Shown here in pieces: positions 38,740 through 50,835 of a DNA stretch of 64,000 bases. The stretch is from Syngnathus acus (Eukaryota; Chordata; Actinopteri; Syngnathiformes; Syngnathidae). The translations under genes were made by a program, and so were the position numbers. Location: NCBI RefSeq assembly GCF_901709675.1, contig NC_051098.1, positions 11,684,918-11,748,917 of the forward strand. The letters run 5' to 3'. Every line of letters starts with the position of its first letter. Position 1 is the first letter of the stretch. The notes below the pieces were generated by a model that made no database searches, was not told the DNA's origin, and worked only from the letters and a program-made list of their open reading frames with translations.

Positions 38740-38891
38740 CTTTGATTTCTTGAGGTGCGGGGTTTCTAATCCATGTTGCGGTGCACCAGGTTGTCAGATG
38801 TCAGTGGTTGTACAAGCCACTTAGCTTCTCGGCATCTCACAAGCTCAAACTCGTTTGGATTCCGTTAAATGAGAATCGGCGTCGATACAAT
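38740..38891 (-). other. Probable 5' UTR exon, possibly of the same transcript as the 7.1 kb coding exon
   Basis: Seen: on the minus strand a long pyrimidine tract (TTTTCTCATCTTTCCTTTCAG) ends in AG at 38893-38892. The next strong donor, CAAAG|GTAAGAAG, has its GT at 38739-38738. This defines a 152-base internal exon. All three frames contain stops, so it is not an internal coding exon. It holds two tiny upstream ORFs, ATG CCG AGA AGC TAA (38835-38821) and ATG GAT TAG (38774-38766). Inference: the strand matches the signal-peptide exon about 31.6 kb downstream and the exon is noncoding, so a spliced leader exon of that gene is the simplest reading. It could instead belong to a lncRNA. No transcript evidence is available from sequence alone. 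Confidence 0.5.
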
Positions 38892-39780
38892 CTGAAAGGA
38901 AAGATGAGAAAAATCTTTGAGGAAACATTTTGATGACTGTAAACAAAATTGATTTCATTGTTGTAAATATTTTCTTTAAGGATGCTTTTCCGCCCCAGAG
39001 GCAAAAAAACGACTTAACGTCTGCATTTTTAATCATCGTCCTGGTGGCACTGCAGAGGACATCCAAAATCCACATGAGGATTGGCTGTGTAAAATGCAGC
39101 TTCAGAATTTACTGTCCATTTTTGCTGATGTTTGTTTTACTTTGTCCCTTACTCAGCAGCCTTCCCCTTTATTTAGCGCCTTCAACATTTTTCATGCTGT
39201 CACAGTGTATACATTGAGTAACTTCTCAAACTCATCGGCATTCAAAAGTGGGTAGAACGTGCACGTTTGCACTGTAATTACTAATTATATTTGTAATATG
39301 TGGCTCATGTATTTATAATTAGCATTCATCTTGTAGCGTTCCTTGTTAATGGCATGTAAAATAGAATCATGCCAAATGGCTTATTCCGCTGTTGCTACCC
39401 ACTCTTGTTTGTTGGGTTGGCTGAGAGACATTTCATCAGTAGCAAAGAAGAAAATATTGTCACTTTTACAAATTCAATCACTATGCAAATATATCTGATA
39501 CTGTATAAAACTCATTCCGTCCTCAGTCAAGTTGGTTAATTCGCATGGACAGCCAATATGATTAAGTCGAGATGCACGATATGGACAAAAATATTTTGAA
39601 TCCTGAAACAGATAATTTTCTATCCCACTAAAAGATACAGTATTATTATTACTGTATTAATTAATACAGCACTTTTTCTTAAAACTATATAAAATTATTG
39701 GCAACTTCCTGGGATGGTTTCAGCATGTATATATACTACTGTAGACCACAATATAAGGAATTAAAAGAATTAACAATAAA

Positions 39781-39960
39781 ATATAAATAAAAATATCCAA
39801 AATAAAAATATAACAACAATAGTGTATTCATTTCCAACAAAATGTTGGAGGTATTAAGAGGTGTATAGAATATAAATAAAAATATAAATATATAAAATAA
39901 AAATATAATAATATTATGTATTCATTTCCAACAAGATATTGGTGGTATTAAGAGATGGAA
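39781..39960. repeat. AT-rich tandem duplication, unit about 89-94 bp
   Basis: ATATAAATAAAAATAT followed by AAAATAAAAATATAA, GTATTCATTTCCAACAA, GTTGGAGGTATTAAGAG at 39781-39869 recurs at 39870-39960 with ATATTGGTGGTATTAAGAG. The A/T-rich half has slipped; the GTATTCATTTCCAACAA half is well kept. Confidence 0.88.
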
Positions 39961-40858
39961 TAAATCACTTACACTGAAAGCCCATGTCGAAAATGCCCCT
40001 GCCACAGTATGTTATATTGATGTACGATTGTTTGTATTCCTGTATGCAGCTGTCCCTTGCCCCAAGACAAATTTCTCTTTCGGGAGACATATAAAGAGCA
40101 GCCTCGAACCTTTTGTCAACTCCAGCGCCTTTCACATGACCACCTAAAATGTTGTTGTTTTTTTGTTCACTCCTTTATATCAAAAGAAACGGTCACATCC
40201 CCCCAGATACACACACGTAATGATCTGAATGTGCAAAGGAACTAAAGTTTCTGTATATCAAAAAGCCCTGTGATCTGGTGCATGGCTGTTTGGTATTTTA
40301 TTCCAATATCAACAGGAGTGTGAAATCATCATGACAAGATTGTCATCCAAGAATTAAAGCATCCAGTGTTGCCTTTTCCTGCCTACATTTATTCTGCCAG
40401 AACATCCACTTGTCCGAAATCGTGCACACTTTGTTCTGTAGATTTACAGTTGATTCCCCAATGAATATTTCAGCTCTTGGAGTGAACGTGGAATAAATAA
40501 TAATGCTACTGGAACTTTTGAAGAGCACAAATGGAAAGCTTTGAGTGAAAGGCAATTCATCCCTTTATCAGACTGCCATTACTTTTGTCTCGATTGTTTG
40601 CAAAAACAAGGACCCGTATATCCCCAACCCCACCAAAAATGTCAATTTTAAATCGAGTTCCAGTTCATCCAACCTTAAAGAGGAAAAGTGATGTTTTAAA
40701 AAAAAAAAAAAAGGCAATTTCCACATTCACAACCGCATAGTAATTTAGCTTATTTAATATGAGTCTCCCAATGTGTAATACTTTTGAAAAAAATCTGCAT
40801 CCATTCTCATTTCAATGTGAAAAAGAGTCACAAGCACCAGTAAAGCAGATGATTGTCA

Positions 40859-40880
40859 TTTTTTTTTTTTTTTTTTTTTT
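40859..40880. repeat. Homopolymer T22
   Basis: Twenty-two consecutive T, possibly an old retroposon poly-A tail in inverted orientation, but no body is recognisable beside it. Confidence 0.85.
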
Positions 40881-43043
40881 AAATATTAAATTAACAAGCG
40901 GCAGAAGAGGTACTTATGTTGAAAGCAGGGATGAAGGCTGAAAATAGATGAAGGGATCCGACTCGGGCTGAAGCACCCTGAAGGGCACTTTGTTCTACTC
41001 AAATGATTTGTCTTGTTTTTAAATGTCATCAGGAGAGAAGCTCTTTGACAACAACCTCCGCCCCCTTCTCACCCCCCACCCCCACCCTCTCAAAAATACA
41101 GAATGGGAGAAACATGGTGAATTAATAAATTCATGACTACGGCAGTGATAGAGGTGGAATTTGCTCCTCAATTGCTCTGCTATAAAACCAAATGAGGCAA
41201 ATGACGCTTCTTTGGTAATAATGAAATGATAAAATCACAGGTGGTGAGTTTGTAACCCCAAAATGTACAGTTTATCATCAGGGAGCAATAAAAAATTTTT
41301 TTAAAAATAAATAAAAAGAGAACTACTGCTGGGATTTTTTTTTTTAAATATGTACAATTACTGAATGGCAGAAACTAGATTATATAAAAAAATAAAATAA
41401 AATTCAAGCATTTGGGACCATTTGTGAAGAGAAACAATATCAGTTGGGCTTAATTTATCAATAAACTTGCATTTTGACTGTAAACTGGTTTGGCGTAACC
41501 TCAAAACCTGTAGTAAAGAATTTCGTGGAGATCTTCCCGAGAGTCCTGCAGCTAACACAAAAAAACTTAAATTGCAATTAACATGCTTACAAAATCTACA
41601 CTCAAGTTTGTTTAATAATTCAAGGCCAATCTTCTTTTAATTAGGAACATTTTTTGAAAGGAACCAAGTCCTAGAGGTGTGCGTCACAAATCTCCACTTG
41701 TTTACCTGACAAAAAATAAAACTAATCAAAACTGGTTTTAGATTTGAAACACCAAATCGCTCAACATGCAGTGCAAAATTTGCAGCCTCAAGCAGATAAT
41801 TGCCTTCAACCACCCCAGTGAGTCCAAATTTAAACAAAACAATCCTCTTAGTGCAGGAAGACTTGAAGGTGTTCTCAAACCAACATTTCACTTTTAACTC
41901 AAGTCATGTTGCACATACATTACAATTGCCTGTAAAATTAATCAAGGTTTTACGATAGTGAAATTAATTTCATCTGGAATAAATCATTTGACTTGACAAT
42001 GAAAAACAATGGATTGCTTTTGACCTTGAAAATGTTTCTCTATCTGTGCCAAAATGACTGCTCGAGCCGCCAATCACATAAAGACAATTACAATTCCAGT
42101 GTTCATAATTAAAAGGCATCCCCATGGTGCATAAAATCAACTTTTGATTCAATAATAAAATCCAACAGAATTTCTAATCACCTTTCCACGAGCCCATTCC
42201 GAAAAGTGAAAATGTCATTTGCAGTCAAACTGTGCCCTAAATTACCTGCAACAGCCAGAATCACGAAATATGAACATTGACGTTTGGCCAGGGAATCAAT
42301 GTAATATGCCAAGAGAAACGAGTCCGTATGGATTATCATGTTTGGTTTTGACACAACCATCAATCAATGTAGGTAATCCGCAAACTTGGACAAATTAGAC
42401 AAAAAAGGTTCAAGATGCAGTTCAGCCAAAAGGTCAGTTTTGTAATCTTTGTTGCATCAGAGTCTGGCTCAATTTCTAATTGGGTTGCGTCCACCTGACA
42501 AGAGCCGTAAAACACAAGCGCCTAAGAATCGTTTCATGAAAAGTCGTCAAGGACGCCGATACTAGTCTCCAAATCTAAAATTCACTTGCGTCAGTGTTAA
42601 AATCTTGCAATCACAAAGCAGGACTGGGCGCTTGAGAAGCAACACTGAAAACTTGGACTGTTGCACTTTGGTTGTAAATATTTGGAAAGTCAAACATTCT
42701 GCTACATTACTCCCCATGCTCAGTGCAGCGCATCTGTTCACTTCATGGCAAGTAAACCTGTCGACAATTTCGGCATTTGGAGCCTCCAGCTACAGTAGCC
42801 AAGAAGAAAATCACAAATCTGTTTTTTTGGTCTTTAACAGGGTCTGACACGTCTTAATCGCTCCAAAACATGTCTCCATTATCAACTGTTTTTCTTCAAT
42901 CCAGCAAACATGGCCTGCTTGCTATTTATTTACGGATTTGTGAAGCAATTCTTTTGGTGTGCCACAACTAAAAAAGCCCGGCGCCAGATTTCCGATATTC
43001 ACTTTCCTCAGTTGCCATTTTCAACTATGTGGTGTGAAGGAAT

Positions 43044-43328
43044 ACGGTTGCCTATCAGTCCGTGCCGCGACCCCAATTGGAAAGCCATATTCATTGCATC
43101 ACAAGAGAAATGAAAGGCAGCTGCGCGCCGCCCGGGCGGTCTGCAGAGAGCCGATAAAACGTTTAGAATTCACGAGCTGTCATTACACCGTCCGTGATAC
43201 TGACCCGTGTCACTCTTTTGCCATCAAACCTCAGGTGGGATTGCCCAGGGACATTCGGTGAAAAGTTGAACACAGGAAATACGCAACGGGCTTATGGAAA
43301 CAAATCCTCGTCTTAGTCCGTGCCAACG
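43044..43328. promoter_or_regulatory. CpG-rich cluster with a 12-bp GC palindrome
   Basis: I count 21 CpG in about 285 bases. At the centre, GCAGCTGCGCGCCGCCCGGG runs into a perfect palindrome CCGCCCGGGCGG (43128-43139). It lies about 4 kb upstream of the minus-strand UTR exon, so a promoter or first exon of that transcript is possible; no clear donor was identified to its left. An open frame of 100 codons on the plus strand (42959-43261) has no known domain. Confidence 0.35.
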
Positions 43329-44719
43329 GATATTTAAGTAGTAAGAATCGAAACAAAGAACTAATCCGTGTATTGTCCATTCAAATTTGTGAAGATTTCT
43401 GGAACCAAAATCCGTACTAGTATTAATTTAAGACAAGGAAGAAAGTCAGTGGAAAGCCGAAAAATGGGCAGCAGCAGATTAAAGTTGGAATTGGTGACAG
43501 ATGTGAAAAGTCCAAATGAAAACATTTTCAGAGGTGCTCAAGATTGCAACATGTGAAGTAACACTTACATATGGGAATTGTCCAATTAGATTCCTGATGA
43601 TGCAAAATGGCAATATCACAGGCCAACTCACTATAAGCAAAGTTTTACAATTATTTTATATGACTTAATTAATATTTTTCTGAAAAATACGCCTCTAAAG
43701 TTCCACAGAAATCTAAAGTGTGATCCACATTTAAGCAAAAATAACAAATACCAAAAAGACTTGACAAGTCATTTTTTTCCTTTTGCCAGTTTGACAAATT
43801 AAATATGTCGACATATTTTTGTCTAAGCTGCTAAGTACAATTAGTCAACAAAAATAATAAAATCACTGTTGACCAAAAATGAGATAAAGCAGCTATTTTC
43901 AATTTTGTTTGCTTTCAAGGGAAAACTAGATTCTATCTCCAAACAAATGATGTTAACTAATGCAAAGTAATAGTAAACAGATGTTTTTGACTTTAGAATG
44001 TTCCACTTTATACATTCCAGATTAGCATATATAAACCAAATTGAAAATGAATTTTACTTTTACTTAATTATCATCAGATGAATTATTTTGACCAATGATT
44101 GCAGTTGCCAACTATAAGCATTCACTATGTTTGTGGCAAACAGGACACAAAGTAGAAAAGTAAAGGCTACGAAAAGCTAAAAGCAGAAGGGGAGGGCACA
44201 GTTCGGAGCAGTGTAGGTTGCGCTGCCACATTAGCCATTGCAGGACAGAGCAGACTCATTTAGTTGTCTGCAGTCGATGCCACTGAATGGCAATAGTGCT
44301 TCCTCTGCTGCTGCTCTCAGGGACGTGCCCGGAGTGTTGAGTGGTCTTCTTCCTGTGGCCCTATATCAGTTCTCCACTAGACACACAAAGAGCAGCTGCA
44401 AACTCGCTCTCTTTTACTTTCTCACTGTTTCCACCAACCTTGCTTTCATAGCCGATGAAATAGCCTCATTTGCTCACACCGTCCCCGGGGGGGGGAAGTT
44501 AAGAAGACAACATTGACCCCCAAACTTAACACTCAGAGGGAACTGAGCTATCTGATTTGGAAAATGAATCAACGTGGACTGGGGCAGCCATCGGGGGAGC
44601 CCTAAAAAGACATTTGGAAATGGTGGCAGGGCTGGTAACTGCTATGGATGCTCAATACAGGGTTGGCTTGTGGTGGTACCAGACAGACTCATTGAACCAG
44701 GTAGCCAAACTGCTCATGT
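43329..44719. other. Noncoding DNA
   Basis: AT-rich, no exon or known repeat recognised. A G-run (GGGGGGGGG) lies at about 44487-44495. Confidence 0.5.
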
Positions 44720-45019
44720 GTGACAGATACCGATACCAATTACCGATACCACAGGTATTATTGACGCTCAAAATATCCCCCAAAACAAGGACGGATCATT
44801 TTAAAGACCTATACATCGCATTATATTATTCTCATTTAAAGGTGCATGGCATGGCAATTTTTCACGTTTTTTTTTCTATTTCTATAAATAATTTTTGTTA
44901 GGTACCAATCACAAAACAGCCACATGAGGGCGACTGATACGGAGAGTACCAATACATTGAAATAAGGCCAGTATCGGCCCGATACCGATACCTGGTATCG
45001 GTACTCGCCCATCCCGACT
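44720..45019. mobile_element. GATACCGATACC-type interspersed repeat with inverted ends
   Basis: The left end has CAGATACCGATACCAATTAC then CGATACC. The right end has GCCAGTATCGGCCCGATACC, GATACCTGGTATCGGTACTC and GCCCATCCC. The ends contain complementary TATCGG/CCGATA words. The interior is noncoding. I recognise this type as a widespread vertebrate/fish DNA-transposon-derived repeat but cannot assign its superfamily. Confidence 0.6.
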
Positions 45020-45059
45020 AACACGCTGAGACGATTAAATGTTTATTACTTTCAATGAG

Positions 45060-45115
45060 GGAAGACGTAACTACAAAGTGACCCGTGACAAAAAATGAGT
45101 TTGACAGCCCTTCCC
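45060..45115 (+). mobile_element. hAT-like repeat, 3' end fragment (copy H)
   Basis: CTACAAAGTGACCCGTGACA then AAAAATGAGTTTGACAGCCC matches the right end of copy A (CTACAATGCGGCCCCCGACA, AAAATGAGTTT). The 5' part is missing. It lies about 40 bases from the GATACCGATACC repeat. Confidence 0.5.
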
Positions 45116-45839
45116 TAAAGAGAGAGGGAGAGATAGAGATTATCTGATGTGAAACAGGAAATGATCCAATTTCACTTAATTGGTGTGAAAATTATTAGGA
45201 TTAATTATAGATATCTCCGTTCATCGATCTATGCCAGCGACTTAATGTAGTTACGGGAAGAACAATTACATTGCACACATTTGCAACATGTTTTTGTTTG
45301 GTGGTGTGTCTTGAGATTTTCCTCATGGAAAATATGCGGCGTGACTCAATAAAGATTAGGAAACTGCACACGCAATAAGTAACCACACCATGGCTAAACA
45401 AATGGAGACAATTAGAGGAGAATAGATTTTTTTTCCCCCTGGAGTGTGCCCTGTCTCCCTTAGCCAATGTCAGCCAAGATTGACTGTGTAGCATAAACTA
45501 ATTGACACAATCCCGAGTATCCATCCCGATGTTGATCCACGTCTCGTTGCGTATTCTTCAGCGACTTCCAACTTTTGTTTTGTAGGCGTATTCCTCCTCT
45601 ACCTGTTTGCGCTTAGAGAAGAAGCGACACTAATGGCTCTGTAATGAGATGCTTGACCGTGAAGACAAGACGACATTGGGATAGAAGTTAAAGGTGACGC
45701 TGTAGAATCTTAGAGGAATTCATGAAAGCCTCAATAGGGTCATGTCAAAGGTCATCAGTTGCGCCAACATGTTTTTAATGAAGTGGCATTACGTTGCCTG
45801 TAAATGCCTTCCTGATTCCGTTCATATTCCAAAAACACG
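45116..45839. other. Noncoding DNA
   Basis: No exon or repeat family recognised between two repeat fragments. Confidence 0.5.
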
Positions 45840-46148
45840 CAGAGGTGTCAAACTAATTTTTGTTGCGGGCTACATCGTCTTTATGGTTTCCCTCATAGGG
45901 CCAATAATGACTTATCGCATACACATAATAAAATCCAGTAAAAAACAATTTTCTAATTCTCTTTGAAAGTGTGGTTTTAACAAAAGACCATTGCAATATC
46001 TCACTGTGATCAAGAGGAAAGACAATTTAGAGTTTTGGCATTTTAACAAGAAACATTGAGTTGACACTCATCATTTTGAGTTTGCGGGCCACATAATATG
46101 ATGTGGTGGGCCGGATCTGGCCCCCGGGCCTCAACTTTAACACCTTTG
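45840..46148. mobile_element. hAT-like nonautonomous repeat, copy E (309 bp, both ends)
   Basis: The left end CAGAGGTGTCAAACTAATTT and the right end CAACTTTAACACCTTTG form imperfect terminal inverted repeats. Subterminal GTTGCGGGCTACATC at left and GTTTGCGGGCCACATAATAT then GTGGGCCGGATCTGGCCCCC at right fit the same family. No matching 8-bp target duplication is seen, so the flanks have diverged or one end is off by some bases. Confidence 0.68.
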
Positions 46149-46170
46149 GGCTAAGGACTTGAATTTCCCA

Positions 46171-46309
46171 AGTGTGAATGGTTACTAGCAATCAATTTCA
46201 GGCGTATTCTGCCTTTTGCCTCAAGTCAACCGGGATAGGCTCCAGTTAGCCTGCACGATCATAATAAGGACAAGTGCCATAAAAACGGATGGATGGGTGG
46301 ATGGGTGGA
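46171..46309 (+). mobile_element. Fish LINE/SINE 3' tail with (GATG)n terminus
   Basis: AGTGTGAATGGTTACTAGCA, GCCTCAAGTCAACCGGGATA, GGCTCCAGTTAGCCTGCACG, ATCATAATAAGGACAAGTGC then CGGATGGATGGGTGGATGGG. The GATG-type tandem tail is characteristic of RTE/Rex3-like fish retroelements and SINEs that share their 3' ends. It lies 22 bases from the end of hAT-like copy E. Confidence 0.75.
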
Positions 46310-49300
46310 CATTTTATGAATCATAACTCTCAGGAAAATGATCCGCTCCGAACAATTGTCGCAAAATAATAAAGTGAATTGAAATGTTCTTATATAAAAT
46401 GTATTTTAGTGGCCATTTTGCATCTGTTGTTTTGATCCCTTCCCATCTGCAAGTGAGGAAGTTTTCCAATTCATAGACTGCTACCCAGTTTTGTCTTTAT
46501 ATCCACGACGCGCTGATTTGGAAACACGACGCATTTCTTTGAACCTGTTCTAACTTGTGATTGATGATCTTCAAAGGATGTAATACCGGCTCATTTAGAA
46601 GCAATTAAAAGCCGCTTGTAGAGGTCCCTGTGAAAAGATCAATGTATACTGCAGTTCTCATGATCAAGGCCGTCTTTTCATTAACATCAAAAATGACCCT
46701 CAAAAGAAGGAATGAATATTCAACGGGACAAGAAAAAGAAACATGGTAGCATATGTTATTCATTTATATTATTTATTTATTTTAATAGTAGATTAGCTTA
46801 GCATGCTAGCCAGTACTGCTAATTCTTCGGTTTGTTTCTTTCCCGCTATCGCCATTGCCTCGTGTTTCATCTTCTCGCACACCACGTCCTTTACCGCCCA
46901 CCCTGTCATTCCCTCCGTCCTCCCACGGCCTCCCCGCTAATTTGATCATCTCATTTGCATATTCTCCGTCTGTAATTGATTCGCCTCACGCCAAATGAAA
47001 TCCACAAGCGAAAGGTCTGATGTACGTTAGCGTGAAGCGTGCAGCCGAAATAGATGCAAACAAAAACATGTAATGAAGGCGAGGTTCTAATTTCCTTTGT
47101 CTATTTGAATCCTAAAACCTTTTATTGATTCACCCAAATTACAAGGAGGGCTGTGGCCCAGGAAATGAGTAGGAGCAAAACATGGACCAGGAAATTAGCA
47201 CCACATTGACAGAAAAAAAATAAATAAACTGAAAATAAATGAATGTTTTATTTCGCACTACAAAACAGCACTTAACTTCTCCAAATGATACATAGCTGAC
47301 TCCATGTAAAATTCATTCACTGTGTTTAATATTCAACAGATAACTGGCCTTACCATTTAAATATGGCAACGGTATTCAGACACACAACCAAAAGCGGTAT
47401 GTGACCGGCATTACTGATTTCTGCAGTTTGCCAGCACTGAGTTGTAACAAAGCTCCTTAGACAATTCCATACGCTGATATTTATCTGAAATATGCTATAT
47501 TTAAGTGTTTTTTTCACTTTCATTTCTGTGTGTTAGCAAGAGTCTGACTATCAATCAGAAACTAACCGAGACCGACACTGCGCCTCCGGGAACGGCTGTA
47601 ATAAGCTGCTTTCATTCTCATTCTCATCGTCCCTGCTGGTACACATTGGGTCAATGGGCAGCCCGGAACTTTATCATCTACTCCTTTGGGGGACATGGAT
47701 TTGGAGACTCTATTTCGACTGAGAGCTGTATGGTTTTATTTCGAACATTCTGCACTGGTGTGCTTTCCAACTATCCAAGGACATTTTTTCGAAAGAAAAA
47801 AACAAAACAAAAGATAAATTATGGATATTTAATAAATTCGAAGATCAACCCAAATTTTCAGGCTTAAATTTGTGATCGTCAAATCTTCTCCCTACTTGCC
47901 CCCTATGATCGGCCTTGGTGTCTGTCGCAATCCCCCAATGCAGCAGAACATGTTCAAACATCTGCTCCGACACATGGCGTGCCCACACAAGCCCTGCAGA
48001 GACCCTCAAGGCATCACTTGTAATTTCTTCCTCATCTTCTTCTTCTTCAGAAAAAAAAAAAAATTCCCAACACGCATTGTAAAAACAGTGTTAAAATAAA
48101 TCCTCACAACTTGGAGACGGTCATCCCCTGAAGACTAGAAGCAGACTTTGCTGCTTCAGAAGCACTACTTTAGTGATTAAAGGGATGACACCTGCAGAGA
48201 GACAACTTCCACAGCTTTTATTTTCAGCTCCTCTTTCCATGCTTCCGTTTCTGAGACGAGCGAGTGACTTGAATATAATCACCTCCATCCGAATACGAAG
48301 ACCGCCGCGGGCAACAATAGCGCTTGAGAGGGGAATTTGGGAGCAGGAAACAGATAAATTGTAATTATGACAGGAGGGCAACACAACATTCTCCTCTGAC
48401 CAAAAGTTAATGGGATATCCAATAAAACATGGAAAACTGTGAAACCTCAATTCTCAAATGCCTCAAAGCGTGTAAACCTTAGTTGGACTTGGCTTGAAAT
48501 GTCACAATTTTGGTAGGTTTCCTATCGTGCTATTTTATTTGCATTCCATTTATTTATGAGGGGGTCTTATTTGTGGCATTGAAGTCCATTTGTGGGTTTT
48601 TTTCCAGAAGGAGCACCCGGTGACGATAAGGCTAGCTCCAAACTGGCTCGCTGCCGTAAGTCCGTAATTTAAAATATAATTATTGTGTGTTATTTATCAA
48701 GATTTTATATTACAGTGATATATTTTTTTAATATACTTGTGACAATATTCATAAATGAGATGCATGAGGTTTATTATAATGGTGACATTTGGACCGCATC
48801 CCCATATAAAGAGCATGGAGGGTGTGACTTATGAAAACTCTGCATGTAAAAATGGATGCAAATTTGATTGGTCACAGAAAGCGACGTGGAAACTGAGCTA
48901 CTGATTGGACCCACTCAGGATTGCGTCAGCCAAGAAATACAGTATATTCAAAAAAAATGAATTCAGCCCGTGCAATGTAATTCATCAGACCGCGGGAAGC
49001 CTGTGGCTGCTGATTTTTGGTGGGGGGGGGGGTTTAATATCAACTTTAAAAGTAACAACTGCATTTTCTGGATGAACTTGGGAACCTAATTGACTACTGT
49101 ACTGTGATGATGGTGGTACTTGGAGAGCCAAGTGTATTTCTTTTGATTTGCTAAACGATGCTAACCACTGTGTTAAAGTCGCAAAGCAATTTAGTGCCAT
49201 TTGGGGTTTTCCGATATCAAGCCGAAAGTGTTGACCATTAAATAGATGCCACACACACGTCACATAATGGCTGCTACCCAACTGCTGTGCTTTTATTCAA

Positions 49301-50696
49301 AGTACTCTACGCCCTTGAAAATCAGCTTTCCAAATCAACCACATGACTAAGACTACTTCCACAACATTAATTACATAATTAGTTACACAAACAAAAAACG
49401 TAATAAATAAATATTATTCTAGTGACTAGAGTAATTGCATCAAGCGAGAAAATTGAGCTCTCCTTTTTCCCCCCATTTATATTGAATTTTAAAAGCAGTC
49501 TATGCCTATCGTTATTTTCTTCCCCCTTCCGACTGCTCCGCAAATTAAATTCATTGGAATCTCCACCTCTCTCCAAGTCTTTTGCAGCCACTCCATCACA
49601 TTATGTGATAAATGGTCCCCCCCTTTTCAGGAGCAAATAATTCTTTTGCCTGTGTTTCATTTTGTGCTATTTGCATAAGCTCAAGCAGATGGATGTGTCT
49701 ACGGAAATAGGTCCATCCCGGATGTTCGCTTTGAGAAAAGATAAATAGATTGCATGCTAAACATGGAAAACCAGCTGAAAAAAAACACACCTCGTATAAC
49801 CCCCTCTTCACCAACTATTATTGTTCTCTTTGGGGGAAGGAAAAAAAAAAGCGTCCCAGAGCCAGAAGTAGTAATCACCCCATAAAAACAAGCCATAAAA
49901 ATGCTTATTTACACAGCATGTGACCATACGATATCACCCCCATTTGCATTTTATGCTGTCAACTTTTATATATCTTTCTCTTCACTTTCATTGCATCATT
50001 CGAGCCGTCTCTCAACTAAACCTGTCTATTTTTATATTCCATTTTCCACTCCGATTCAAAGACTATCCCAACGTTTGCCATGACGGGAGAACGCCGATTG
50101 AAATGATTTTACAATTGTTACTGGATTTGAAACAATGAAAAATATTCTCTGTCAATAATATGAATATTAATCAAATTTTCCACCAGCAAATGAAATGGTC
50201 ATTTATCCTGAAAAGTAAAAATATTAAAAAATAATAATAAATACCATAAATTGGAAATTTCTATCTGCCAAATACAAATTAAAATAATGTAATAATCAAA
50301 ATTCATAACCATTGAGATCCTACATATTAAGAGCAATGATTACATCACATCTGTCTTTTTTTTGGAAAATGTTTGCACTTCTCAACCCTCTGGAACAGAT
50401 TCAGCCCAGCACAAAGCTACGCTGCTTCAATTGGAGTTGACAACTATGGTGCAGACTTTGGCAGAAAAGAACATCACGTCTGAATAATGAAGGCCCAGGA
50501 GCAAGCCTTAAAATCTGAATAAAAGCATGAAAACTGACCTGTGCGGCAAATTGAAGCGTGTTTCAATTCTCACACGCTTGAGTGGAACCACATTCATTGA
50601 CACAGCGTTGCTGGGTGCCACTTTGCATTGGATCAAGTCACTGTAATATATATATATATTTTTTTTTTAAAAACATGGATTAAAAGTCTCTAACTG
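46310..50696. other. Noncoding DNA
   Basis: No exon or known repeat recognised. A patch near 46945-46980 has an octamer-like ATTTGCAT and AT-rich homeodomain-type words. Long pyrimidine and A runs occur at 48040-48063 and a G-run at 49021-49032. Confidence 0.45.
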
Positions 50697-50835
50697 CAAC
50701 CAAACCAATTAAAAATGTTACTAATAATAATAAAAAAATAATAATGATAATAATAAAACAAATAATAATAATAAAACCAATATAATAATAATAATAACAA
50801 AATATAATAAAACCAATATAATAATAATAATTTTC
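50697..50835. repeat. (TAA)n/(TAATAA) microsatellite
   Basis: About 140 bases of interrupted AATAAT units. A longer unit, AAAACCAATATAATAATAAT, occurs twice in succession (from about 50774 and 50809). Confidence 0.88.

Larger units (their letters stand above)
38892..43043. other. Noncoding DNA upstream of the UTR exon
   Basis: It contains an AT-rich tandem duplication (39781-39960), a 22-base T-run (40859-40880) and A/T-rich tracts near 41290-41345. No coding exon was recognised. Confidence 0.5.
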
